The translations under genes were made by a program, and so were the position numbers. From positions 174,147 to 238,146 of the forward strand of contig NZ_JAVJSX010000001.1 of the NCBI RefSeq assembly GCF_040219215.1: 64,000 bases of DNA, written 5' to 3'. How positions within the stretch are numbered: position 1 is the first letter of the stretch; the number at the start of each line of letters is the position of its first letter. The DNA is from Thalassobaculum_A sp040219215. GTDB taxonomy: Bacteria; Pseudomonadota; Alphaproteobacteria; Thalassobaculales; Thalassobaculaceae. The notes beneath the pieces were generated by a model. It ran no database searches, was not told where the DNA came from, and was given only the letters and a program-made list of their open reading frames with translations. Positions 17,719-26,562 of this stretch are shown one piece after another.

Positions 17719-19548
17719 TCAGGCGCTTTCGGCGGCCGAGCGCTTGGCGTAGCGCTTGCGCTCGTGCGGATCGAGGTAGCGCTTGCGCAGCCGGATCGAC
17801 TTCGGCGTGACCTCGACGAGTTCGTCATCCTCGATATACGGGATCGCCTTTTCCAGCGTCATGCGCATCGGCGGCGTCAGGACCACGTTCTCGTCCTTGC
17901 CGGCAGCCCGGAAGTTGGTGAGCTGCTTGGCTTTCAGCGGATTGACGTCGAGGTCGTTGCCCTTGTTGTGCTCGCCCAGGATCATCCCCGAGTAGACCTT
18001 TTCGCCGGGGCCGACCATCAGCGGGCCGCGGTCTTCGAGGTTGATCAGTGCGTAGGCCTGCGCTTCGCCCTGCTCGGTGGAGATCAAAACGCCGACACGC
18101 CGGCCCGGGATCGTCCCCTTGTACGGAGCGTAGGTGTGGAACACCCGGTTCATGATGCCGGTGCCGCGGGTCGCGGTCAGGAATTCACCGTGATAGCCGA
18201 TCAAGCCGCGCGCCGGGGCGTGGAACACCAGACGGGTCTTGCCCGCCCCCGCCGGCTTCATCTCCAGCAACTCGCCCTTGCGCTGGGTGACCGCCTCGAT
18301 CACCGGACCGGTGTACTCGTCATCGACGTCGACCACGACTTCGTCGATCGGTTCCTGGCGCTGCCCGGTCTCCGGATCCGAGCGCATCAACACCCGCGGG
18401 CGGCTGATCGACATCTCGAAGCCTTCGCGCCGCATCTGCTCGATCAGCACCGCCAACTGCAACTCGCCGCGCCCGGCAACCTCGTAGGCGTCCTTGTCGT
18501 CGGTCTCGCGGACCCGCACGGCGACATTGCCCTCGGCTTCGCGGAACAGCCGGTCGTGGATCATGCGGGAGGTGACCTTGTCACCCTCGCGGCCCGCCAG
18601 CGGGCTGTCGTTCACCGAGAAGGTGACGGCGATGGTCGACGGGTCGATCGGAGAAGAGGCGATCGCTTCCATCGCTTCCGGTGCGCACAGGGTATCGGCG
18701 ACCGTGGCTTCGGAGAATCCGGCGATCGCGACGATATCGCCCGCATGAGCCTCGTCCAACGGAGTCCGCTCGAGGCCGCGATAGGCCAGCAGTTTGGAGA
18801 CGCGACCGCGCTCGATCTCCTTGCCGTCGCGGTTCAGCGCCTTGAGGCTGGTGCCCGGCTTGATCGACCCGCTCAGGATGCGTCCGGTCAGCAGGCGGCC
18901 CAGATAGGGGTCGGCTTCCAGCGTGGTCGCCAGCATGCGGAAGGGCTTGTTCGCTTCGACGGTCGGCGCCGGGGTGTGTGCGACGATGCGCTCGAACAGC
19001 ACCGCCATGTCGGTACCGGTCTCGTCCGGCGTCTCCGAGGCCCAGCCCTGCTTGGCCGACGCGAAAATCGTCGGGAAATCCAGCTGCTGATCGTCGGCAC
19101 CGAGCGCGCTGAACAGGTCGAACACCTCGTTCTGCACTTCGTAGGCGCGCTGCTCGGGCTTATCGACCTTGTTGATCACCACGATCGGGCGCAGGCCGAG
19201 GGCCAGCGCCTTGCCAAGCACGAACTTGGTTTGTGGCATCGGACCTTCCGACGCATCGACCAGCAACAGGGCGCCATCGACCATCGACAGGATGCGCTCG
19301 ACCTCACCCCCGAAATCGGCGTGGCCCGGCGTGTCGACAATGTTGACCCGCGTGTCCTTCCAGAGCACCGAGGTGCACTTCGCCAGGATCGTAATCCCGC
19401 GTTCGCGCTCGATGTCGTTGGAATCCATCGCGCGCTCCGCCACCTTCTGGTTGGCGCGGAAAGTACCCGACTGGCGGAGGAGGACGTCGACCAGGGTCGT
19501 CTTGCCGTGGTCGACGTGCGCGATGATCGCGACGTTGCGCAGTTGCAT
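17719..19548 (-). CDS. typA: Translational GTPase TypA/BipA
   Basis: 609 residues from ATG 19548, which gives the canonical MQLRNVAIIAHVDHGKTTLVD; the extension to 19602 is untypical. Ribosome-associated GTPase needed for 50S assembly and stress or cold adaptation. G1 is AHVDHGKT (residues 10-17), G3 is DTPGHADFGGEV and G4 is VINKVDKPEQ. Domains II, III, V and the BipA-specific C-terminal domain follow in order (EVVVDVDDEYTGPVIEAVTQRKGE, then NKGNDLDVNPLKAKQLTNFR, which is diagnostic). Monocistronic. Confidence 0.97.
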   Translation of the reverse strand: MQLRNVAIIAHVDHGKTTLVDVLLRQSGTFRANQKVAERAMDSNDIERERGITILAKCTSVLWKDTRVNIVDTPGHADFGGEVERILSMVDGALLLVDASEGPMPQTKFVLGKALALGLRPIVVINKVDKPEQRAYEVQNEVFDLFSALGADDQQLDFPTIFASAKQGWASETPDETGTDMAVLFERIVAHTPAPTVEANKPFRMLATTLEADPYLGRLLTGRILSGSIKPGTSLKALNRDGKEIERGRVSKLLAYRGLERTPLDEAHAGDIVAIAGFSEATVADTLCAPEAMEAIASSPIDPSTIAVTFSVNDSPLAGREGDKVTSRMIHDRLFREAEGNVAVRVRETDDKDAYEVAGRGELQLAVLIEQMRREGFEMSISRPRVLMRSDPETGQRQEPIDEVVVDVDDEYTGPVIEAVTQRKGELLEMKPAGAGKTRLVFHAPARGLIGYHGEFLTATRGTGIMNRVFHTYAPYKGTIPGRRVGVLISTEQGEAQAYALINLEDRGPLMVGPGEKVYSGMILGEHNKGNDLDVNPLKAKQLTNFRAAGKDENVVLTPPMRMTLEKAIPYIEDDELVEVTPKSIRLRKRYLDPHERKRYAKRSAAESA

Positions 19549-19641
19549 TGCTGATTGTCCGAGCTGAAATTTCGCGCGGAATGTACTCTCGTTTTGCTGC
19601 AATGCAAGATGAGTCGTGAAAGATCCCCTTCTGCGGATGGA

Positions 19642-20754
19642 TCAGAGCCTCGCGGCCGGATACTTCAGCTGGACGTGTTTGAGCGTCTCATTGACCAAGT
19701 CGTCGCGCGAGACCTTGCTACCCGGCGGCTGGTCCAGGCCGTACACCGAGCGTACGACCGGATGATCGCTCAGGAAAACCGGAGCGCCGAACGACGTCGG
19801 TACGGCGTCGTAGTCCGGGTGGCCCGGCCCGATCAGCAGGAGGTTGCCAAGCGGAAAGTACCGGTCACCATATGGGCCCACCACGATCACGAGCGGACGA
19901 AAACCTAGATCCATCAGGGCTTTGAGCACGGTGCGCCTGGTTATCTCGCCGGATTGGCTTCCCAGGCACTGGATCAGAAGAATCCCGTCACTGACCAGGC
20001 ACCGCTTCACCGCGGTAAGGTAATAGGTAAGGGCAGGGTAGGTCATCTCGGCCAGATTGGCGTTCGACGTGACGACGTCGTAGGGCCTAGTCAGTGCATC
20101 ATCAATGCGCCACCAGGGGTGCAGCACGCTGCGTGGGACCGCTTCGTCGATCGTGATGGTGTTGATCTGATCGTATAGCCGGCCTGATTCCAGGGGCAAC
20201 AGCCCGACATGGGCGTGCTCTGAAGGAGACAGGGCACGGTTCTCGAAATCATCGCCATAGCAGTACGCGTCGATCATCGATTGGAGGATGTACAAGCTCT
20301 GGGTGATCTCGATCTTGTCGTAGCGCACCACTTCAGGATCGTTTGCCATGAAGAATGACAGATACCCGCACCCCGACCCGATCTCCAGGACACGACGACG
20401 ATTGGGGATGCCGCGGAGTTTTACATAGATCAGGTACTGGGAAAGCATCGACGCGATCGGAAGCAAAGTGTTGTTTCCACCAAGCGCCCGTTTGTGAAAG
20501 CAGACAAAGTTGGCAAACGCTGACGCCAGTGAATCCATATCATCCTGGCTAAGTCCGCCACGCTCCCGGATGAAATCAGCCAACCGTCCCGCATGCATGG
20601 AGTCCAGCAGGGGATACAATCCATGGATGGTTCGGATACGGGTCGGAAACTGGTTCTTATCGAACGTGACCGGGCTGAACAGGCGCGCGATCTGCCAATT
20701 CGCAATGGACTCTCGGCCGCGCCTTTCGGCTTCATCGTACGTTCTTATATCCAT
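19642..20754 (-). CDS. Putative SAM-dependent methyltransferase, sugar-O-methyltransferase-like
   Basis: 370 residues. The central domain has a clear motif I, VLEIGSGCGYLSFFMAN (residues 122-138), and DVVTSNANLAEMTYPALTYY could carry motif IV. The ~110-residue N-terminal helical region and ~100-residue C-terminal region are not familiar. The fold recalls bacterial putative sugar O-methyltransferases, but assignment is weak. Composition is visibly AT-richer than its neighbours: the line 20281-20340 has 31 G+C of 60, against 43 of 60 at 21061-21120. This suggests recent acquisition. It follows the M24 gene by 29 bp. Confidence 0.7.
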   Translation of the reverse strand: MDIRTYDEAERRGRESIANWQIARLFSPVTFDKNQFPTRIRTIHGLYPLLDSMHAGRLADFIRERGGLSQDDMDSLASAFANFVCFHKRALGGNNTLLPIASMLSQYLIYVKLRGIPNRRRVLEIGSGCGYLSFFMANDPEVVRYDKIEITQSLYILQSMIDAYCYGDDFENRALSPSEHAHVGLLPLESGRLYDQINTITIDEAVPRSVLHPWWRIDDALTRPYDVVTSNANLAEMTYPALTYYLTAVKRCLVSDGILLIQCLGSQSGEITRRTVLKALMDLGFRPLVIVVGPYGDRYFPLGNLLLIGPGHPDYDAVPTSFGAPVFLSDHPVVRSVYGLDQPPGSKVSRDDLVNETLKHVQLKYPAARL

Positions 20755-20783
20755 GCTCGAGGATCATCCCGGTTAGAGCGGCA

Positions 20784-21959
20784 TCAGTCCTTGATCACCA
20801 GCGGGCGTGGAAAGTCGCAGAAGCACTCCGACCCGGTCTCGGTGATCAGGAAGCATTCCGAGATCTCGATTCCGCAGTCGTCCAGCATCAGGCCCGGGAT
20901 CATGTGGAAGGTCATGTTCGGCTGGATGACGGTCCGGTCGCCGGCGCGCAAGCTCATGGTGTGCTCGCCCCAGTCGGGGGGATAGTTCAGCCCGACCGAG
21001 TAGCCGATGCGGCTGTCCTTGATGAAACCGGACTTCGCCAACTCGCGTCTCCAAGCCTGCTCGACCTCCTCGCAGGTCGCGCCCGGTTTGGCGGCTTCAA
21101 GGGCGGCGGCAATGCCGTCGCAGATCACCGCACTGGCATCGGCCAGTTTCTGCGGCGGCCGGCCGAGCGAGACGGTACGGGCCATCGGGCAGTGGTAGCG
21201 TCGTCGGGTTCCGGCCAGTTCCAGGATGGTCGCTTCGCCGGTCTTGAACACATCGTCGGACCACGTCAGGTGCGGGGTCGACGCGCCGATCCCGGTCGGC
21301 AGCATCGGCACGATCGCCGGGTAGTCGCCGCCGGTTCCCCCGGCACCGCGGATCTGGGCGTCATAGATCGCCGCCACGGCGTCGCATTGTCGGGTTCCGG
21401 CGGTCACATGCTCGATGCCGACGGCCATGGTGTGTTCGACGATCCGGGCCGCCTCGCGGATGTAGGCGATCTCGGCAGGTGACTTGATGCTTCGGCACCA
21501 GTTCACGAGGTTGTTGGCGTTGGCAATCCGGCAGTTCGGCAGCGCGGCCTTCAGGTGCTCGTAGGCCATCGGCGAGAAGTAGTAGCTGTCCATCTCCAAG
21601 CCGATTGAACCGGCGGCGATGCCGCGGCGCGCCATCTCCTCGGCGACCCAGTCCATCGGGTGGCGGTCGGGCTGCTGCACGTAATGGTCCGGGTAGCCGA
21701 GGATATTGCCGTGGTCGAGATAGGTTGTGACCTTGCCGGCGTTGGCGTCCATGCCGCGCACGATCAGCACCGGTTCGTCGAGCGTCTGTGCCACCAGCAG
21801 GCATTGCGGTGTGTAGAACGACCAGCCGTCGTACCCGGTCAGCCAGCCCATGTTCGAGGGCTCGGTGACGACAAGAACATCGATTCCAGCCGCGACCATG
21901 CGGGACTTGGCGGCGGTGACTCGAGCCTGATACTCGGCCTTCGCGAACGCTGGTTTCAT
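20784..21959 (-). CDS. M24-family hydrolase, ectoine hydrolase (DoeA/EutD)- or creatinase-like
   Basis: 391 residues: creatinase N-terminal domain (~1-150) and pita-bread C-terminal domain. The metal ligands of true M24 aminopeptidases are replaced. The two-Asp region reads ILELAGTRRRYHCPMARTV, the His position reads YSVGLNYPP, and the Glu positions read MIPGLML and EISECFL. Metal-free M24 enzymes such as creatinase and ectoine hydrolase show this, and RRRYHCP recalls the DoeA/EutD branch. It lies 7 bp after pxpA on the same strand, so it may open or trim a cyclic or N-blocked amino acid that then enters 5-oxoproline metabolism. No other doe/eut genes are seen. Confidence 0.82.
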   Translation of the reverse strand: MKPAFAKAEYQARVTAAKSRMVAAGIDVLVVTEPSNMGWLTGYDGWSFYTPQCLLVAQTLDEPVLIVRGMDANAGKVTTYLDHGNILGYPDHYVQQPDRHPMDWVAEEMARRGIAAGSIGLEMDSYYFSPMAYEHLKAALPNCRIANANNLVNWCRSIKSPAEIAYIREAARIVEHTMAVGIEHVTAGTRQCDAVAAIYDAQIRGAGGTGGDYPAIVPMLPTGIGASTPHLTWSDDVFKTGEATILELAGTRRRYHCPMARTVSLGRPPQKLADASAVICDGIAAALEAAKPGATCEEVEQAWRRELAKSGFIKDSRIGYSVGLNYPPDWGEHTMSLRAGDRTVIQPNMTFHMIPGLMLDDCGIEISECFLITETGSECFCDFPRPLVIKD

Positions 21960-21966
21960 GAGATCC

Positions 21967-22743
21967 TCAAGTCAGCGTGAGTTCGGGGAGCGGAACCACG
22001 GACACGCCGGCAGCCTCCAGCCCGCGGCGGACCGCGGTCGAGACCTGGACGGCAGTCCGTCCATCGCCGTGGACGCAGATCGAGTGCACCTGGGCCGGGA
22101 CGTGTTTGCCGCTGGTCGACACGACTTCCTGATGCTCGATCATGTGCAGCACGCGCGCAACCGCTTCGTCGGGGTCGTGCACCATCGCGTTGGGACGGCT
22201 GCGCGGCGTCAGGTCGCCCTCGTCTGTATAGGTTCGGTCGGCGAACACCTCCGACGCGTAGGGCAGGCCGGTCTTCCGAGCCGCGGTGATCAACTCGGAG
22301 CCGGTCGGGACCAGGAAGATCAGGCTGGGGTCGAGTGCCTTGATCCCACGGGCGATGGCCATCGCCAGATCGAGGTCGAGCGCGGCCATGTTGTTCAGCG
22401 CACCGTGGATCTTCACGTGCGTGACGGCCATGCCATTGGCGGCGGCGATGCCCTGCAGAGCGCCGATCTGATAGATCACCATGCGTTCGACGTCGCCGGC
22501 GGGCATGGAGATCATGCGCCGGCCGAAGCCCCAGAGGTCGTTGAAGCCCGGATGAGCGCCGATCGAGACGCCCTTGGCCCTGGCCTGCTTGCACACCCGG
22601 TCCATGACGTTCGGATCACCGGCGTGGAACCCGCAGGCGACGTTGGCCGAGGTTATGATGTCGAGAAGGGCGGTATCGTTGCCGATGTCGTAGGCGCCGA
22701 AGCCTTCGCCCATGTCCGCGTTGAGATTGACCTTGCGTGCCAT
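21967..22743 (-). CDS. pxpA: 5-oxoprolinase subunit A (LamB/YcsF family)
   Basis: 258 residues. The N-terminus VNLNADMGEGFGAYDIGND and the segments NVACGFHAGDPNVM and GVSIGAHPGFNDLWGFGRR are the family signature. With PxpB and PxpC it forms the ATP-dependent enzyme that opens 5-oxo-L-proline to glutamate. Here pxpA is leftward and divergent from pxpBC across 80 bp, whereas the usual order is a single pxpBCA or pxpBAC operon. It is followed after 7 bp by the M24 hydrolase. Confidence 0.95.
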   Translation of the reverse strand: MARKVNLNADMGEGFGAYDIGNDTALLDIITSANVACGFHAGDPNVMDRVCKQARAKGVSIGAHPGFNDLWGFGRRMISMPAGDVERMVIYQIGALQGIAAANGMAVTHVKIHGALNNMAALDLDLAMAIARGIKALDPSLIFLVPTGSELITAARKTGLPYASEVFADRTYTDEGDLTPRSRPNAMVHDPDEAVARVLHMIEHQEVVSTSGKHVPAQVHSICVHGDGRTAVQVSTAVRRGLEAAGVSVVPLPELTLT

Positions 22744-22823
22744 GCGTCACTCAGCCTAGGGATCGTGGAGCCGAAGCCGCGTCGCGGCCGGGTCAGTTAA
22801 CACCCAACCAACGGCCGAGGTCC

Positions 22824-23579
22824 ATGACCGAGACCACCACTGCACCGCACGTGCTCCCCCGCTTCCTGTCAGCCGGTGACACAGCGTTCGTGGTCGAGTT
22901 CGGCGAGACGGTCGACCCGGTGGTGAATCGCCGGGTAATGCAACTTGGCGAGGCGGCGCGTGCCGCCGGGATCCCCGGACTGGTCGATCTTGTTCCGACC
23001 TTCCGGTCGCTTCTGATTCATTACGACCCACTGGTCACGTCGCGCGCAACGGTCGAGGCAAGCCTGCGCGGGTTGTTGAGCGACAGTGATTCAGAGGTGC
23101 GGGAAGGGCGTCTTTGGGAGTTCCCGACGCTGTACGGCAACGAGTTCGGACCGGACCTCGAGGAGGTCGCCAAGCGCACCGGATTGACGCCGGAGCGGGT
23201 GGTCGAACTGCATGCCGGCACCGAGTACAAGGTCTACATGATGGGCTTCATGCCGGGGCTGGCATATCTCGGCATCATCCCGAAGGAGCTGGAACTGCCG
23301 CGCCGCTCAGAACCGCGGGTTCGTGTGCCCGCGGGCTCGGTCTCGATCGCCATCAACCTGACCAACGTCTACTCCGATGAATCGCCGGGTGGCTGGCACC
23401 TGTTGGGCCGGACGCCGGTGCGGCTGTTCGACCTGCACCGTGATCCGCCGATCCTGCTGGCGGCTGGAGACCGAGTGCGCTTCCGATCGGTGGCGAAAGA
23501 CGTCTACGACGAACTCGCCGAACGGGTCAGGACCGGGGACACGTCATTCCATCCGGTCGAAGCGGGAGCAATGGCATGA
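22824..23579 (+). CDS. pxpB: 5-oxoprolinase subunit B (KipI/PxpB)
   Basis: 251 residues from ATG 22824 (CCGAGG upstream); the in-frame ATG at 22737 lies inside pxpA. The Kip-type domain is recognised by LSAGDTAFVVEFGETVDPVVNRRV near the N-terminus and YKVYMMGFMPGLAYLGIIP plus SIAINLTNVYS later. Partner of PxpC; the stop overlaps the pxpC start (ATGA). The KipI name comes from sporulation-kinase inhibition in Bacillus, which is not the role here. Confidence 0.95.
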   Translation: MTETTTAPHVLPRFLSAGDTAFVVEFGETVDPVVNRRVMQLGEAARAAGIPGLVDLVPTFRSLLIHYDPLVTSRATVEASLRGLLSDSDSEVREGRLWEFPTLYGNEFGPDLEEVAKRTGLTPERVVELHAGTEYKVYMMGFMPGLAYLGIIPKELELPRRSEPRVRVPAGSVSIAINLTNVYSDESPGGWHLLGRTPVRLFDLHRDPPILLAAGDRVRFRSVAKDVYDELAERVRTGDTSFHPVEAGAMA

Positions 23580-24610
23580 GTGTGTTGCGGGTCGTTTCGG
23601 CCGGGTTCGCCCCGACACTTCAGGATTTCGGCCGACCGCAGGTGCAGAACCTGGGTGTGCCGCCCTCCGGTGCCCTCGACGCTACCGCCCTCAGGATCGC
23701 CAATGCGCTGGTCGGCAACCCGTCCGACACCGCGACGATCGAACTGCGAGTGATGGGACCGACCCTGGAGGTCGCGTCCGACGCGGTGCGGGTTGCATTG
23801 GTTGGGACCTCCGCGGCCCTCGAGATCCTGGGCGAGCGCCGGGTGGAGGCGCCGCCGCACCAGTCGATCCGGCTGACGCGCGGGCGGCGGTTCCGGATCG
23901 GTGGTCTGTCGGACACCGGTGTGGCGTATCTGGCCATTGAAGGCGGCTTTGCGATTGAACCGGTCTACGACAGCCTGTCGACATACGTTCGCGCCCGCAT
24001 CGGCGGGGTGGAGGGCAGGGCTTTGCGCGACGGCGATGCGCTGCCCCTACGTCTCGAGCAGGCGGAAGAGCGTGCGGAACGCCGCTGCGCGGATCAGTCC
24101 TGGCGACGCGAGAACGGACCGATCCGGGTGATCCCGGGACCCCAGGACGATTATTTTACGACCGACAGCCTGGAGGCGTTCTTCAGCGGCGAGTACACGG
24201 TGACGCGCGAGGCCGATCGCATGGGTATGCGCCTGGACGGGCCGATTCTCCAGCATTCGCGCGGTCATGACATCGTGTCCGACGGCATCGTGACCGGCGC
24301 AATCCAGGTTCCCGGCAACGGTCGGCCGATCGTCCTGCTGGCGGACCACCAGACCACCGGTGGATATCCAAAGCTCGGTGCGGTCATCTCGGCCGACGTG
24401 CCGCGCCTCGGCCGCATGAAGCCGGGCGACGCCTTGCGGTTCGCCGCAGTCTCCGTCGAGCAGGCCGAAGCGGCCCGGCGCGCGCTGGAGGATCGAACCG
24501 CCCGGGTGATCGAGCGGTTCGGCTCAGCGGAACCCTGGCTGGACGAGGACGCGCTGTACGGCCGAAATCTGGTCAGCGGGATCGTCGGGTCGACCGAATC
24601 CGTCCTCTGA
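23576..24610 (+). CDS. pxpC: 5-oxoprolinase subunit C (KipA/PxpC, biotin-dependent carboxylase-like domain)
   Basis: 344 residues. Opening VVSAGFAPTLQDFGRPQVQNLGV is diagnostic, followed by GPQDDYFTTDSLEAFFSGEY and the conserved GRPIVLLADHQTTGGYPKLG. Coupled to pxpB by a 4-bp overlap. It completes the 5-oxoprolinase complex together with the divergent pxpA. The converging metallo-beta-lactamase-fold gene ends 4 bp away. Confidence 0.95.
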   Translation: MSVLRVVSAGFAPTLQDFGRPQVQNLGVPPSGALDATALRIANALVGNPSDTATIELRVMGPTLEVASDAVRVALVGTSAALEILGERRVEAPPHQSIRLTRGRRFRIGGLSDTGVAYLAIEGGFAIEPVYDSLSTYVRARIGGVEGRALRDGDALPLRLEQAEERAERRCADQSWRRENGPIRVIPGPQDDYFTTDSLEAFFSGEYTVTREADRMGMRLDGPILQHSRGHDIVSDGIVTGAIQVPGNGRPIVLLADHQTTGGYPKLGAVISADVPRLGRMKPGDALRFAAVSVEQAEAARRALEDRTARVIERFGSAEPWLDEDALYGRNLVSGIVGSTESVL

Positions 24611-24614
24611 CCGG

Positions 24615-25643
24615 CTACGTCGCGAGGTAGCGCCAGGCACCATCGTCGTCCAGCCGGCGGCTGACCCGCCCCTGATCGATCAGGAAGTTCAGGTGCGCCA
24701 GTGACTCACCAACCGCAAAACGGGTTTGGTGAGGATCCATCTTACGCTGGAACATGGCGTTCATGACGTCGATGGCGGTCGACGGAGTCTGGCAGACCCG
24801 GGCCGCCAGATCGAGACGTTGGTCGTGATGCATCGAAAGATCGACCGCGCGGGGTTTCAGCCCACGGAACGGCCGGTCGTGCGACGGCAGCACCAGGGTG
24901 TCGTCGGCGATCGGGTCGAGGGAATCGAGGAACCGCAGATAGTCCTGCAGCGGATTGCCGTCCGGCTCGTTCCACCACACCGAGATGTTCGGCGAGATCC
25001 GCGGCAGCAGGAAGTCGCCGCCGAGCATCAGTCCGGCTTCGGGGCAGTACAGGCAGGCGTGCTCCGGCGAATGGCCGGATGCGATCACGACCACCCAACG
25101 CCGGCCGCCGATCTCCAGTACGGTGTCCGGCGCCAGCCGGTTGAAGGTCAGAGGGATCGGCGACACCATCCGGCGGTACGAGTTGCCGAGCGCCCGCATG
25201 TCCGAAACCTCGGCGTCGCCGAGACCGGTGCGGCGGTAGAACCCGACGATTCCGTCCAGCAGTTCCTCGGTGTCGTCGAGCCGGATCGCCCGGGCCGAGA
25301 GCCACTCCGACCGGGTCATCCACAGCTGTGCCGGGGTGCGCTCCAGCAGCCAGCCGGCACTGCCCATGTGGTCCGGATGGTAGTGGGTGACGACGATCTG
25401 GGTGATTGGCCGGCCGTCGAGCTGGCTCTCCAGGATGCTGGTCCAGAGATCGCGGGTCCGGTCGTCGGCGATTCCGCAGTCGACCAGCACCCAGCCGTCA
25501 CCGTCGTCGATCAGGTACAGGTTCACATGGTTGAGGGCGAAGGGCAGGGGCATTCGCACCCAGCGCACGCCGTCTGCCACCGTCATCGCCGTGCCCGGCT
25601 CCGGCAGCGCGTCTCCAAAGACGTAGTCGATCGGTTTGCTCAT
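24615..25643 (-). CDS. Metallo-beta-lactamase-fold hydrolase with BLACT-type winged helix
   Basis: 342 residues from ATG 25643. The zinc motif HxHxDH is complete (H87, H89, D91, H92 in VVTHYHPDHMGSAGW). Further ligands are likely in ASGHSPEHACLYCP, MLGGDF and LPSHDRPF. The ~60 C-terminal residues look like the BLACT winged helix of beta-lactamase-like thioesterases. It is the next gene after the second phnE (55-bp gap with a hairpin). Canonical phnP also encodes a metallo-beta-lactamase-fold enzyme, a cyclic ribose-phosphate phosphodiesterase, and no standard phnP is present here. A substitute role is possible but unproven; an unrelated hydrolase is as likely. Confidence 0.88.
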   Translation of the reverse strand: MSKPIDYVFGDALPEPGTAMTVADGVRWVRMPLPFALNHVNLYLIDDGDGWVLVDCGIADDRTRDLWTSILESQLDGRPITQIVVTHYHPDHMGSAGWLLERTPAQLWMTRSEWLSARAIRLDDTEELLDGIVGFYRRTGLGDAEVSDMRALGNSYRRMVSPIPLTFNRLAPDTVLEIGGRRWVVVIASGHSPEHACLYCPEAGLMLGGDFLLPRISPNISVWWNEPDGNPLQDYLRFLDSLDPIADDTLVLPSHDRPFRGLKPRAVDLSMHHDQRLDLAARVCQTPSTAIDVMNAMFQRKMDPHQTRFAVGESLAHLNFLIDQGRVSRRLDDDGAWRYLAT

Positions 25644-25645
25644 GG

Positions 25646-25674
25646 CCGGCGACCTTAACGGGTTCGATCGCCGG
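25646..25674 (-). other. Hairpin between phnE and the MBL-fold gene
   Basis: CCGGCGA (25646-25652) and TCGCCGG (25668-25674) form a perfect seven-pair stem with a 15-nt loop, ending 3 bp before the start codon of the MBL-fold gene on the minus strand. It may attenuate read-through from the phn operon or limit translation of the last gene. No T-run is present. Confidence 0.4.
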
Positions 25675-25698
25675 TGCAAGCCTCCGCGAAACGCCGCT

Positions 25699-26562
25699 TC
25701 AAAGCTCCCGCTTGCCGATCAGGTTCATGCGGATCCACTTCGAGATCATGTCGATGATCCCCACCGTGATCAGGATGAGCAGGATGATGAAGCAGGCTTG
25801 GTCCCAGTACTGAACCTTCATGCGTTCCGACAATTGCATGCCGATTCCACCGGCCCCGACGATGCCGAGGATGGTCGCCGATCGGGTGTTGCTTTCGAAC
25901 CAGTACAGCGACGTCGACAGGAACACCGGCAGGACCTGTGGCAGGTAGCCGAACCGGTAAACCTTCAGCGCGCTGGCCCCGGTCGACCGCACGCCCTCGA
26001 TCGGACGCTGATCTACGTTCTCGACGGCTTCCGAGTACAGCTTGGATAGGGTTCCGGTGTCGCTGACCATGATCGACAGCACGCCGGCCAATGGACCCAA
26101 TCCCACGGCCCGGACGAACACCAGGGCCCAGATCAGGGTGTCGACGCCACGCAGCAGGTCCAGGAATCGGCGCACCAGATGGTGGATGATCCGGTTTGAG
26201 ACCACATTCCGGGCGGCAACGAAGCCCAGCACCATCGCCAGCAGCGTCGCCACGAAGGTGCCGAGGAACGCCATCCCCAAGGTCTCGGCCAGCCCCTGGA
26301 AGATGCCGGCGTAATCCCAGGTCTCCATGTCCTTCCAGATGACCATCGAGCGGATCACCACCCACATCTTGTCGAGGCCGCCGAACAGCCGCGCGAAGGT
26401 GATCTCGAACACCCAGCAGCACAGTGCGAGATAGCCGAAGACGCCCACGACGACGGTTCGCTGCATCCACAGGCGCCGCACGTCATGCTTAAGAGCATCC
26501 GGGAAGCGGGCCCGCAAGGACGAAATCTCGGCTTCGGACAGGGAAGCGACGGTCGTGCTCAT
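25699..26562 (-). CDS. phnE: Phosphonate ABC transporter permease PhnE (second copy)
   Basis: 287 residues with about six hydrophobic segments and the ABC-permease EAA loop near GVRSTGASALKVYRFGYLPQVL. SATILGIVGAGGIGMQL is the PhnE hallmark. Start overlaps the stop of the first phnE by 4 bp. Two tandem PhnE proteins are common in alphaproteobacterial phn loci and presumably form the heterodimeric channel served by PhnC (ATPase) and PhnD (binding protein). Confidence 0.93.
   Translation of the reverse strand: MSTTVASLSEAEISSLRARFPDALKHDVRRLWMQRTVVVGVFGYLALCCWVFEITFARLFGGLDKMWVVIRSMVIWKDMETWDYAGIFQGLAETLGMAFLGTFVATLLAMVLGFVAARNVVSNRIIHHLVRRFLDLLRGVDTLIWALVFVRAVGLGPLAGVLSIMVSDTGTLSKLYSEAVENVDQRPIEGVRSTGASALKVYRFGYLPQVLPVFLSTSLYWFESNTRSATILGIVGAGGIGMQLSERMKVQYWDQACFIILLILITVGIIDMISKWIRMNLIGKREL

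Noticed and set aside
17764..19554. 596-codon plus-strand ORF opposite typA
   Set aside because: Antisense shadow of the conserved translational GTPase; product is Arg/His/Asp-rich without domains.
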